Shown here: piece after piece, positions 51,456 through 62,008 of the stretch
Layout: each line of letters starts with the position of its first letter
Numbering within the stretch: position 1 is the first letter of the stretch
Source: Halocatena salina
GTDB taxonomy: Archaea > Halobacteriota > Halobacteria > Halobacteriales > Haloarculaceae
Direction: 5' to 3'
NCBI RefSeq assembly: GCF_023115355.1
Contig: NZ_CP096019.1
Location: 620,001 to 684,000, forward strand
DNA length: 64,000 nucleotides
Translations under genes and position numbers: made by a program
Notes under the pieces: generated by a model
What the model was told of the DNA's origin: nothing
Seen by the model: only the letters and a program-made list of their open reading frames with translations
The model's database searches: none

Positions 51456-52520
51456 ATGAGCAGCGCGGATCGGGTCGTTGAAACACGTGCCACACGCAGT
51501 GGTTACATGGACGACGCTGATTCCGATGCCAACGGTGAGCAACCCCGAACGGAGTTCCAACACGATCCGATCGGCCACACGGATGTCAGTGCAGGAATGA
51601 CAGTCGGAGAACTCATCGAAGAGTACGGCAACGCAGGCGTCGGCGCGGCCAACATCCACGAGGCGACCGACACCGTCGCGGAGATGTTTGCGAGCGACAC
51701 CACCGTGTTCTTCGGACTCGCGGGGGCGATGGTTCCGACCGGGATGCGCGCGATCGTCGCGGATCTCATTCGAAACGGATACATCGACGTGCTCGTCACG
51801 ACCGGAGCGAACCTCACACACGACGCGATCGAAGCTATCGGCGGCAAACACCACCACGGCCGGGTCAACGGGGAGCACACCGAACGCGAACACGACGAAC
51901 AGCTCCGTGATGAGGAGGTCGACCGCATTTACAACGTGTATCTCCCCCAAGAACACTTCGCGCTGTTCGAATCACACCTCCGCGAGGAAGTGTTTCCGAC
52001 GTTCGAAGAGCCGGTAAGCATTCGAGCGTTCACGGAAGAACTCGGACGGGCAAACGCCGCCGTCAACGAACGCGAGAACGTCGATGAAGCTCCGGGGATT
52101 GCCGCTACCGCCTTCGAAAACGACGTCCCCGTCTACGTTCCCGCGATCCAAGACTCCGTACTCGGACTCCAAGCATGGCTGCGATCGCAGGTTAACCCGT
52201 TCTCGCTCGACGCGCTGTCGGATATGTCCGATCTAAACGACATCGCGTACGAGGCGGACAGCACTGGGGCCTTCGTCGTCGGAGGCGGTGTTCCGAAGAA
52301 CTTCGTGTTACAGACCATGCTCGTTACTCCGAAAGCGTACGACTATGCGGTCCAACTGACGATGGATCCACCCCAAACCGGGGGACTATCCGGAGCATCG
52401 CTCGATGAGGCCCGTTCATGGGGGAAACTCGAAAAGAACGCTCGAAACGTTTCCGTCTATGCCGATGCTACCGTGACGCTACCTCTCGTCGTAGCCGGTG
52501 CACTTGATCGGATCGCATGA
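51456..52520 (+). CDS. dys: deoxyhypusine synthase
   Basis: The protein has 354 residues. NAD-binding and active-site landmarks are MTVGEGLIEEYG-like MTVGELIEEYGNAGVGA, FFGLAGAMVPTGMRAIV, DVLVTTGANLTHDAIEAIGG and the catalytic lysine near 324 in ARSWGKLEKNARNVSVYADA. It transfers an aminobutyl group, in haloarchaea probably from agmatine first, to the eIF5A lysine. It completes the eIF5A modification locus. The ATG at 51456 gives the full frame; an ATG at 51507 (MDDADSDANG) is a fair alternative because conservation begins after it. Confidence 0.92.
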   Translation: MSSADRVVETRATRSGYMDDADSDANGEQPRTEFQHDPIGHTDVSAGMTVGELIEEYGNAGVGAANIHEATDTVAEMFASDTTVFFGLAGAMVPTGMRAIVADLIRNGYIDVLVTTGANLTHDAIEAIGGKHHHGRVNGEHTEREHDEQLRDEEVDRIYNVYLPQEHFALFESHLREEVFPTFEEPVSIRAFTEELGRANAAVNERENVDEAPGIAATAFENDVPVYVPAIQDSVLGLQAWLRSQVNPFSLDALSDMSDLNDIAYEADSTGAFVVGGGVPKNFVLQTMLVTPKAYDYAVQLTMDPPQTGGLSGASLDEARSWGKLEKNARNVSVYADATVTLPLVVAGALDRIA

Positions 52521-52552
52521 CTACCGGGCCTCGACCTCTCTTTCTGTAGCGA

Positions 52553-53623
52553 TCAGTAGGCGTCGTCCTCCACGAACCGCTGAGCGATGCGTTGGGCACC
52601 GCGTGCAGCAGCAGTCACCGGCTCCTCGGGCGCGGTTACCTCGACTTCGTGCTGGAGTTCTTTGCTGAGTCGATCCTCGAACTCTTCAACGAGACCGGGG
52701 ATACAAGCCATGCCTCCGGTGAGAACGATCGGCTCCTCCAACGTCTGCTTGTAGATTTTGATGTATCTGTTCGCCAGCTGTGGGAGGAACTCGTTTGCGA
52801 TCTCGTCGACGGCTTCGTCGACGTACCGATCGAGCGCGTCAACCACGCTGCGCTCGATGGTGAACTCGTGGGTTCCCCCGCCGGGCTGCTGGATGATGTC
52901 GGTAAACGGCTGGAAATCGTTGAAATCGCCGTATTCCTCTTTGTACTCCCTCGCCGTGGTCTGATCGATGTTCACCCGGCCTTGGGTTTCTTCCTCGACG
53001 TTGTTGGCGATCCACCGGTCGACCTCGTTGCCGGTGACCGAGCCCGTCGAAAACCCGGACAGCTGCTCACCCCGCCGGTACGCACACGCTTCGAGGTTCG
53101 TCGACCCCATGTTGATCGCGATGAAGATCCGGTTGATCGCGTCCAATCCCCCGCCAAGCGCTGGAACTGATCCACACAGCGACTCCGGATAGCTCCGGAT
53201 GAGTTGGCTCCCGATACCGCTCTGTTCGATCACTTCCGCCAGGTTCGACAGACCCCGCTCGTTGTCGATCGTCGGAATGGCGTACACCACGACGCTGTCT
53301 TCAGGCACGTTGTTGGCTCGTGCAAACTTATTGAAAAACGTCGCCGCCGTTTCGGCCCGCTCGTCGTCCTCGGGCAGCCCCGACCGAAGCATGAACTGCA
53401 CCCGCTCGGGATATTCGTTCGCCGCTTCCTCGCCGTAAACCGCACGGCGCTTGCCCGTCAGCACGTCCTGATACGTCGCCAAACACGTGAGCGTCTCGTG
53501 GGTACGAACGACGTTGCCTTGGGGCTGTACCACGACTGTTCGGGTACTTCCCAATTTCACTCCGACAGGGGCCGGATTCTCTTCGTCTAATTCTTCCTCG
53601 TCATCCATTTCCTCATCGAGCAT
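52553..53623 (-). CDS. actin/MreB/Hsp70-fold ATPase, salactin-like
   Basis: The protein has 356 residues. Actin-superfamily elements can be followed: phosphate 1 near VGVKLGSTRTVVVQ, phosphate 2 as RIFIAINMGSTNLEAC, the connect region GNEVDRWIANNV, and the adenosine motif PIVLTGGMACIPGLVEEF. It starts with an acidic tail (MDDEEELDEENP). The length and lack of a MreB membrane helix suggest a soluble filament-forming or chaperone-like ATPase; the haloarchaeal filament protein salactin is the best comparison I know. No mre or par partner lies nearby. An ATG at 53608 is an alternative start. Confidence 0.7.
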   Translation of the reverse strand: MLDEEMDDEEELDEENPAPVGVKLGSTRTVVVQPQGNVVRTHETLTCLATYQDVLTGKRRAVYGEEAANEYPERVQFMLRSGLPEDDERAETAATFFNKFARANNVPEDSVVVYAIPTIDNERGLSNLAEVIEQSGIGSQLIRSYPESLCGSVPALGGGLDAINRIFIAINMGSTNLEACAYRRGEQLSGFSTGSVTGNEVDRWIANNVEEETQGRVNIDQTTAREYKEEYGDFNDFQPFTDIIQQPGGGTHEFTIERSVVDALDRYVDEAVDEIANEFLPQLANRYIKIYKQTLEEPIVLTGGMACIPGLVEEFEDRLSKELQHEVEVTAPEEPVTAAARGAQRIAQRFVEDDAY

Positions 53624-53829
53624 GTTGCCACCCTGTTTTAGCTCCTGGTACTTAGCATCATCCGTATGGTCCTGAATTTTTCATTGGTATGTAAATATAA
53701 CCTATAATATAGGAATATGGGATGGACACGTCTTGCGAGAGGTGTATTGGCGTCAATTTTCACTGTACTGAAACGCCGTCCTCCGGTGGGCGTTCTACAG
53801 AAGTCAAGACAGAGTGCCTCAGGCTCTCG
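53624..53829. other. intergenic, upstream of the actin-like gene
   Basis: An AT-rich promoter block (around 53680-53715) precedes the leftward actin-like gene. The following 100 bases show short frames such as SCERCIGVNFHC without continuity. No gene is supported. Confidence 0.4.
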
Positions 53830-54275
53830 CACATCGCTCCGCGATGTACTGGATACGGGAAATCTCTGCTTTCCCGTGACTTGCTCCCGAGGGTGAATGC
53901 CGACACATCTATTACACGAGCCACCGTCACTCGGTACCGTTGCGTGGGTTAAAGGCCTTAATCCGACAGCTGCCGGCAGTTGCGGAGGAATGCGGTGCCT
54001 CTCAACACCCACGCCTTCGGCGTGGTGAGACAGGTACTGTCGGGCGGTGGTGGAGTGGCCGAGATTCGCTCGGCTGATCAGCCAGAACTTCGTTCTGGCG
54101 AAGCCGCCGACTTCCACGGACATAACGCGGGTGTTCGAGTGTTAATTCCATGCAACCCATCACGGGAAGCACGGGAGGAATTACATTCGCCTGCGACCGC
54201 ACGCTCCGTTTTAGACGTGCGGTCAAAACGGAAGCCGCGGGGCGTATCCCCGGGGTACTTTACGGAGCATCTCAG
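53830..54275 (+). mobile_element. decayed IS200/IS605-like element or hairpin-rich relic
   Basis: The stretch holds no open gene but a dense run of hairpins: 53831-53847 (7 bp), 53855-53877 (8 bp), 54009-54025 (7 bp), 54081-54099 (8 bp around TTC) and 54195-54224 (9 bp). The end, GAAGCCGCGGGGCGTATCCC followed by CGGGGTACTTTAC (54230-54262), resembles the right-end hairpin of haloarchaeal IS200/IS605 (tnpB) elements, with one mismatch in the stem. No tnpB catalytic motif survives. Identification rests on my memory of the end structure; a structured RNA gene is the alternative. Confidence 0.4.
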
Positions 54276-55228
54276 TAGAAAACCATTCCTTCGGTACTGA
54301 GCGAGGCAATTTTGGCGACGTAGGCGAAGTTGAGGAGATGATCGCCTCGATCAAGCGTTTCGAAACCGTTTCCGTCCCGGTGATCGATCCACCGAAGCCG
54401 TTCTTTGAGCTGTTCAGCTACTGGTTCAGTCATCCAGCCGATCTCTCGGTAGCGGTCGAGCGCGTCGATCGCTCCTTGCGTACCTGCTTCGCACGTGAGA
54501 AACTCCAGCCAGTCGGTGAGGAACGTTTCGGCGTCATCGGTTGATAGTGTCGTGAGATACGGTTTCTCTCCGATCTGTTCGGGATCGATGCCTGCGATCG
54601 TGAGCAACCGATCACGCTGTTCTGCGGTTGGATCCTCGACGTGGGTTCGGTGTTGTTCCGGTGGTTCGGACCACACGAACCCGTATATTTCCGACTCCGA
54701 TCGTGATGAGACGACACTCGTATCCACACAGTCCGCGATCGTGCGAAGCTCGTCCACTGGATAATCGATCGGGTCGATAACGACGTTTTCGGGAGAGTCG
54801 GTGTCGTCACTGCGTCTAGATGATTCCGAAACGACGGTGGTACCGCCGTCGTTCTCCGGCTCTGATGTGGAATCTTCATCTCCTGTAAATCTAGCAACAG
54901 ACTGGGCGTGGACAGTTTCCTTGGTAGCGTTGTCACCGATCATAGAGTTTTCCGACTCCGAATTACGAGACGCGTCATGATCGTCGTAGAGCGATCCCTC
55001 CGTTCGTCGTTCGGTGGGGCTAGCCCATTCGAACTGGTCACCTGGGGTTGCCTCGGCGAGTGGATCAGCCGACGCCGCGTCGTCGGCTGGGGCCGTGTTC
55101 CGATCGGACGTTTCGGGATCATCAGTCGCCCAAACGAACCCGTATTCTCGGGATTCAGCGTCCAACGCGTCATCTACGCTCCCATCGTGGGTTTCAGACG
55201 CGTCGAAATCGCTCGAATCCACCACCAT
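54272..55228 (-). CDS. orphan ArlD/ArlE (FlaD/E)-domain protein
   Basis: The protein has 318 residues. The first 200 are disordered, very acidic, Ser/Asp/Glu-rich, and contain YGFVWATDDPE and a second copy YGFVWSEPPE. The C-terminal 100 (KPYLTTLSTDDAETFLTDWL, then EFLTCEAGTQGAIDALDRYR and EIGWMTEPVAEQLKE) match the archaellum accessory FlaD/E domain. No archaellin or arlFGHIJ genes adjoin, so it is a stray family member; haloarchaea use such proteins in the motor platform and taxis coupling. The repeated YGFVW peptide is unusual. The stop overlaps the edge of the IS-like relic. Confidence 0.7.
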   Translation of the reverse strand: MVVDSSDFDASETHDGSVDDALDAESREYGFVWATDDPETSDRNTAPADDAASADPLAEATPGDQFEWASPTERRTEGSLYDDHDASRNSESENSMIGDNATKETVHAQSVARFTGDEDSTSEPENDGGTTVVSESSRRSDDTDSPENVVIDPIDYPVDELRTIADCVDTSVVSSRSESEIYGFVWSEPPEQHRTHVEDPTAEQRDRLLTIAGIDPEQIGEKPYLTTLSTDDAETFLTDWLEFLTCEAGTQGAIDALDRYREIGWMTEPVAEQLKERLRWIDHRDGNGFETLDRGDHLLNFAYVAKIASLSTEGMVFY

Positions 55229-55472
55229 CGCCTTTCACTGATGTGCGTAACAACAGCACAACAATCTTTCCTCATCGGTTGAGATATAGAATCCGACAGG
55301 CGAACCAACGTCCAAACAACTTATCGGTGGCCAGTGGATATCTGAGCGTGGCACGAACGAGCGGTTGCCCGGACAAGATGCCCGATGACGATGACCACGA
55401 ACTGAGCCGGACTCGGCACCCGGCGGTGATGAACCCTATGAGTTCCGAGGGTGTACTTGTTAGGAGAATGGA
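55229..55472. other. 244-bp intergenic gap
   Basis: It contains the promoter region of the ArlD/E-like gene (AACAGCACAACAATCTTTCC). A forward frame from 55378 (MPDDDDHELSRTRHPAVMNP) runs into the antisense of the zinc-finger gene and has no support. Nothing else is seen. Confidence 0.35.
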
Positions 55473-55709
55473 TTATTGCATAACGGAGATCGCGTCCCGT
55501 ACACGGTGGAGATCGTCGTCGATTCCCGCACCTGAACAGTCTTCAGTTGGACATTCGTAGTGCCATCCATCTTTCGTTGCCCGTCGTTCCGGAAAGCGTT
55601 CGCCACAGCACTCACAGAACAGTTGTGCGTCAGTACACGTATCCCGGTGGAGTTCAAGTTCGAGTTTCGTGGCGAACGTCCGTTTACAGTTTCTGCAACT
55701 GTGAACCAT
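55473..55709 (-). CDS. small zinc-finger protein
   Basis: The protein has 78 residues. A finger with Cys5, Cys8, His21 and Cys25 (SCRNCKRTFATKLELELHRD, then TC) is followed by a second cysteine set, Cys32/Cys34/Cys35 and Cys53/Cys58 (FCECCGERF, YECPTEDC). Such two-finger microproteins are common in haloarchaea. DNA, RNA or protein binding cannot be distinguished. It is divergent from ligA. Confidence 0.68.
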   Translation of the reverse strand: MVHSCRNCKRTFATKLELELHRDTCTDAQLFCECCGERFPERRATKDGWHYECPTEDCSGAGIDDDLHRVRDAISVMQ

Positions 55710-55773
55710 ACTCCCGTTTCGGCCGCCAACGACTATAATGTTACCGACACGAACCCATAGTGTATTGAGATGA

Positions 55774-57963
<2,190 letters not shown>

Positions 57964-58083
57964 ATGAAATTAGTATTATAACCATCTATCTCAATTTATT
58001 TGCTATACATTCCACAAATACATCCTGATTTTCAAAATATCCATGAATCATAGTTATATATTTTTAGCCGGTATCACCCATAT

Positions 58084-59823
58084 ATGAGGATGCACTACCA
58101 GCGTGCAAATCCCGATACAGGGGGTGAATCGTTTTTATTACGATTCGAAGGGGTTTGTTCAGATCGAATCGCGTGTTTGCTCGTAAACTCCGGACGTGGC
58201 GTCGATATCGACGATCTCCTCGACGAGTCGCGGGGAGAGCATCTCGCCGGTATCATCATCAACAACGCCCATCCGGAGTGTTACTGTACACTCGGTGAGA
58301 ATGCGCGTGATGACGTGCCGATCTATGCGACTCATCAGACGGCCCAGATCATAGCGACAGCACTCACGGGACCACACGCACGTACTGTCGATCAACCCGA
58401 GACCATCCTCGAACAGATGGTCGTCGTCGATGGGTGGCACCAGTTCGTAAACGGGGTACAACTGCACCCGGTCCCGGTGGGTCACGCCCCCGGTGCTGCG
58501 GGATTCCTGTTCGAGATCGTCGATGGGAAGCGCTACCGGACGTTGTTCGTTGCTGATGAGTACACCGTTCGACAGGCCGGTGGCTATCCCGGTGTGTCAC
58601 TCGATCTCGACGTGGAGATCGACGCGATGATCGTCACGGACGCCGTAGACCAGCCGGTACAACCCGCACTTACTGAGGCGTGTTCGATCATCTGTGAGCG
58701 CGCCAACACCGGTTCGACGGTGCTCGTCACCGCCGACGAGCCGACGGGGCTTCACGTCGCCGGGTTATTGGGCCGACTCGAACAGTCGCGTTCGGTCACC
58801 ATCCTCGGTCGGATCGCGACTTTGTGGGAGGAGTTCGGCTATTCGGCACCGAACGTCACGATTCATCCCGAAGATCGGGTGGAGGCGCTCGGGTCTGGAT
58901 CGATCGCGGTTGCGACGCCTACCACGCCCGTTCAGGGCTTATCCGGGCGGCTGTTCGAGGAACTGTCCGACGATCCCGATGCAGTAGTGGTTCGGCTCAC
59001 ACACGGGGAAGCCACGCCGATGTCGGCGTCACGGTGTATGGTACAGTCGCTTCCATGGCGTAACCTTCCCACGCACGACACACTGAGTACAGTCATCGAC
59101 GCCTTCACCCCGGTACAGGTGGTGGTTGCGGATCGTAACGCGGCGGCCGACCGTGGGGGTCCTTCCTGTGACAGTTTCGTCTGGTGCATCGAGGATGATC
59201 TGGTGTACACGCTCTTCGACGGCGCTCGATGGGTCGCTCCTGCGGAGGTCGATCCCGACACCGAACACCGGATCCGAAACCGGGTGAGTGATCGGTACGA
59301 GGAACCCCTGTTGAGCGAGCACGGCCCGACGATACCGCTCCCCCAGTACAGTGAACCCGATCTCGCCGCGGAAGGTATCAACGCTGAGACGGTCCATGAA
59401 CAGATTCAGGATCCGGTGCCACAGTCCGAACCGACGGAACAACCCGCTACGCCGATGCCACCACCCGCACCCTCCGACACGACAGCCGAATCGAGCGCGA
59501 CTGACGGCGGAACCACTTCGATCGGTGCCTCTCTGGCTGCACTCAACGAACGGCTCACTACGGTCCAATCGATGATCGACGGCCGAACGCACCGCGCGAG
59601 TGTGGTAAATGCTGGCGACGACGTGTATCTGTTCCGTATCCGAAATCCTCCTGCGTCGTTCGAACACGGTCAAGAAGTATCCCTCCTCGTCACTGCCGAT
59701 GACGACCACGGGCTGAACCCACCCCAAGAATCCCAACGGCAAGCCGGAACCGAACCCACCGACGATGGGAGTGACACTGAAACGGATTCCGAACCCTCCG
59801 ATGCCCCGACTGAAGCGGCGTGA
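58084..59823 (+). CDS. metallo-beta-lactamase-fold protein with degenerate metal site
   Basis: The protein has 579 residues. The first 330 follow a metallo-beta-lactamase/CPSF-like plan: a core strand, the position of HxHxDH replaced by NNAHPECYC, the later GHAPGAAGFLFEI (His retained) and LFVADEYTV. A region reading TGSTVLVTADEPTGLHVAGLLG is like a beta-CASP domain. A 70-residue Pro/Thr/Asp-rich linker and a C-terminal segment (GASLAALNERLTTVQSMIDG) follow, with an acidic tail. With three of the five signature residues changed it is probably not a nuclease. It starts 120 nt after ligA behind an AT-rich promoter. Confidence 0.65.
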   Translation: MRMHYQRANPDTGGESFLLRFEGVCSDRIACLLVNSGRGVDIDDLLDESRGEHLAGIIINNAHPECYCTLGENARDDVPIYATHQTAQIIATALTGPHARTVDQPETILEQMVVVDGWHQFVNGVQLHPVPVGHAPGAAGFLFEIVDGKRYRTLFVADEYTVRQAGGYPGVSLDLDVEIDAMIVTDAVDQPVQPALTEACSIICERANTGSTVLVTADEPTGLHVAGLLGRLEQSRSVTILGRIATLWEEFGYSAPNVTIHPEDRVEALGSGSIAVATPTTPVQGLSGRLFEELSDDPDAVVVRLTHGEATPMSASRCMVQSLPWRNLPTHDTLSTVIDAFTPVQVVVADRNAAADRGGPSCDSFVWCIEDDLVYTLFDGARWVAPAEVDPDTEHRIRNRVSDRYEEPLLSEHGPTIPLPQYSEPDLAAEGINAETVHEQIQDPVPQSEPTEQPATPMPPPAPSDTTAESSATDGGTTSIGASLAALNERLTTVQSMIDGRTHRASVVNAGDDVYLFRIRNPPASFEHGQEVSLLVTADDDHGLNPPQESQRQAGTEPTDDGSDTETDSEPSDAPTEAA

Positions 59824-59828
59824 GTGAC

Positions 59829-60116
59829 ATCCCCCCTCGCCGTTTACGGCGAGATTCCCTTGACTTTCTACCACAAGGTAGGACATTTGCTTGTCTACAA
59901 CGCAACTTGTTCTCTCGTTTTGAACGTCCCGCTCCCTCGGTCGAACAACTATGTCGGTAGAGAATCCGACGAGTTTCTTTCCTTATTACAATAGGATCTT
60001 CGGCGGTTTCGGAGCTTCCGATCGTGAAAACCCAGTTCGTAACAATATATTGCCATATAGAACACCCGCTGTATGAATTCGTAGAAAGCGTAAAAGTGCG
60101 GAGGAAAAACCTCCGC
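59829..60116 (-). mobile_element. IS200/IS605-type end or PATE/MITE-like relic
   Basis: On the reverse strand the sequence GGGAATCTCGCCGTAAACGG continues into CGAGGGGGGATGTCA, that is a perfect 7-bp hairpin (59836-59853) in the context typical of the right end of haloarchaeal tnpB elements. About 260 bases away, 60098-60116 holds another perfect 7-bp hairpin with an A5 loop. Between them there is no open gene. This fits a short non-autonomous derivative such as the palindrome-associated elements known from Haloquadratum, or a solo end. The first hairpin lies only a few bases after the stop of the preceding gene. Confidence 0.45.
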
Positions 60117-60603
60117 GACTTCCGTGATGACGTACCCAAGCTACCGCCGATTGTATTCGTATTATCTTTCCTCTGACACTTATGACAGCTACGCTAGTGG
60201 TATCCCGCTCCGGTGTGATGGCCGGAGCGTTCCGACAGGCGATTTGACCGACCCACGATTCGATGCCGTCGTCCTCATCCTGACCCACTCGCCGACACAC
60301 GAATCGGATGGGTATGCGAGACCGACGTGCAACAGGAATCCGGAGGCCCGGCTCCGACAGTGACACGTGTCGCGTGTCGGTTGGTTCGACTCGTGTGTCC
60401 CGATGTTTCTCCGCACGACCGACGTCACAAGGCTACCACGGCCATCGTTCGTTCCGGTCTGTGGTGCCATGCCAACCACACTCTTCGTTCGTCCTGTGGA
60501 TGTATAATACTCCCAGTAGCCTCAAACGGCGATTTTATCGTGTCGAAATAACAGATTTAACTGCAATAATTATAATATACATTATTTATACAGTGAATAA
60601 TAA
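60117..60603. other. gene-free stretch upstream of the AIR-synthase-like gene's 3' end
   Basis: About 490 bases contain only short, unconvincing frames (60124-60363 forward, 59986-60366 reverse). The last 60 bases are very AT-rich (AATTATAATATACATTATTT), and since the next gene is leftward and ends at 60604, this is not its promoter. It may be old element debris. Confidence 0.4.
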
Positions 60604-61611
60604 TCACGTATTGGTTGCGTATTCGGCGTACACCGCCCACGACGGATCTGTCTCTGGGTGTTCGACTCGTGTTCCATCGACGTACACACCCCTGCCAGTG
60701 TGGGCTGTTCCGACGACAGCGGCGTCTGTACCCCGGTCATGGAGCGCGGTAACGACGCTGTCGGCGTGCTGTTTCGGTGCCGTGATGAGGAGTGTTCCGG
60801 AGCTGGTTGCGTGCCACGGTTCGATATCCAGATACGAACACACGTCATCGACGGCAGGTTTCGTCGGCACCGTCGCGCTGTCGATCTCCAATCGCAACCC
60901 GGCGCTGGCCGCAAGTTCGGTCAACGCTCCTTGAAGTCCACCTTCAGTCACGTCGTGTATCGCCGTCACCGGTAGCTCGCTAGCAGTGAGCGCATCCCGG
61001 ACCGTATTCGTTTCGGAGAGCCGGCGTTTGGCAGTGGTGATGGTGTCCTCGGGAAGCGACATGCGATCTCCGAACAGCGTCGTGAGCAGTCCGACGGCTT
61101 CGACCGCTGGTCCGGTCGTGACGATCACCCGATCGCCCGGTTGTGTGCCGTCCGGTCTGATGAGGTCATCGTGATCCCCGACCGCGAAGGCGGTTGCACT
61201 GCCGATCCATGGATACCCACAGCCATCATACCGGGCGGTGTGACCTGTGACGATGCTTACACCGAGCTTCGTCGCGGTGTCGTCGATAGCATTCCAGAGC
61301 ATCCCGAACTCCTCATCAGTCATCGAGGGCGGGAGCGTGAACGAGATCGAAAGGAATCGGGGGGCAAAGCCACTGACGGCCACGTCGGCCAGCACGATGT
61401 CAAGGGCGAACCGGGCCGCACGCTCGAAACCAAGAGCGGGGAGGATCGATATCGGATCAGTTGCCACGACGAGCGCGGTGTCGTTCACGTCGATGACGCC
61501 GAAATCCACGCCCGGGGTCGGACCGAGCCGGACATCTTCACGGTCGGCACCGAGATTCGGGTGGATGTACGTCTCGAAAAACCCCCTGTCGATCTTACCG
61601 TAATCGGGCAT
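60604..61611 (-). CDS. AIR-synthase-related protein (HypE/ThiL/PurM superfamily)
   Basis: The protein has 335 residues. The PurM-type core shows LVVATDPISILPALGFERAA (ATP/metal), DIVLADVAVSGFAPRFLSIS, SIVTGHTARYDGC, and the second domain's AIHDVTEGGLQGALTELA and SSGTLLITAPK. It has the HypE-like order but lacks the C-terminal Pro-x-x-Cys tail that HypE uses to carry the cyanide precursor, and no hydrogenase genes are nearby. It is thus an ATP-dependent enzyme of unknown substrate; many haloarchaea have this orphan. It follows the 87-residue gene at a distance of 39 nt. Confidence 0.8.
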   Translation of the reverse strand: MPDYGKIDRGFFETYIHPNLGADREDVRLGPTPGVDFGVIDVNDTALVVATDPISILPALGFERAARFALDIVLADVAVSGFAPRFLSISFTLPPSMTDEEFGMLWNAIDDTATKLGVSIVTGHTARYDGCGYPWIGSATAFAVGDHDDLIRPDGTQPGDRVIVTTGPAVEAVGLLTTLFGDRMSLPEDTITTAKRRLSETNTVRDALTASELPVTAIHDVTEGGLQGALTELAASAGLRLEIDSATVPTKPAVDDVCSYLDIEPWHATSSGTLLITAPKQHADSVVTALHDRGTDAAVVGTAHTGRGVYVDGTRVEHPETDPSWAVYAEYATNT

Positions 61612-61650
61612 GTGGTCGGTAGGTTCGGCTTCGTCCTGTACGGTTCGATC

Positions 61651-61914
61651 TCAGACCGCTTCATCGGGTGCATGGGTTTCGGCCATCCGCGTTGCCTCCG
61701 TGGCATACCGCTGGCGACGCTGTTCGTCGTCGACTGATTCGAGGTTTTCACGCGGAAGTTCGACCGCCGCCGTCACGTCCGTGCGAGAAAGCATGGTCGC
61801 GGAGAGTTCCTTTCGGTGATAGCGGTCGCCGTCGGTGGTCGCGTACACGACAGTGATGAGGTTTCGCGTGTCGTACGATCGCTCGACCATCCACAGGCGA
61901 ACGTCGTCAGCCAT
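61651..61914 (-). CDS. uncharacterised 87-residue haloarchaeal protein
   Basis: The sequence [20 protein letters not shown], then [19 protein letters not shown], suggests a small alpha/beta domain, followed by an acidic helix ([20 protein letters not shown]). I believe it is conserved among haloarchaea but know no function. It precedes the AIR-synthase-like gene in the same direction and is divergent from uvrC, whose ATG is 94 nt away. Confidence 0.6.
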   Translation of the reverse strand: MADDVRLWMVERSYDTRNLITVVYATTDGDRYHRKELSATMLSRTDVTAAVELPRENLESVDDEQRRQRYATEATRMAETHAPDEAV

Positions 61915-62008
61915 ACACGCTGTTCCGGACGCTATGATTTGTAGCCACCGAACTGACGCGATTTACCACTCGTCACCTTCAAAGTTCCACGACCGGTATG
62001 GGATAGTG

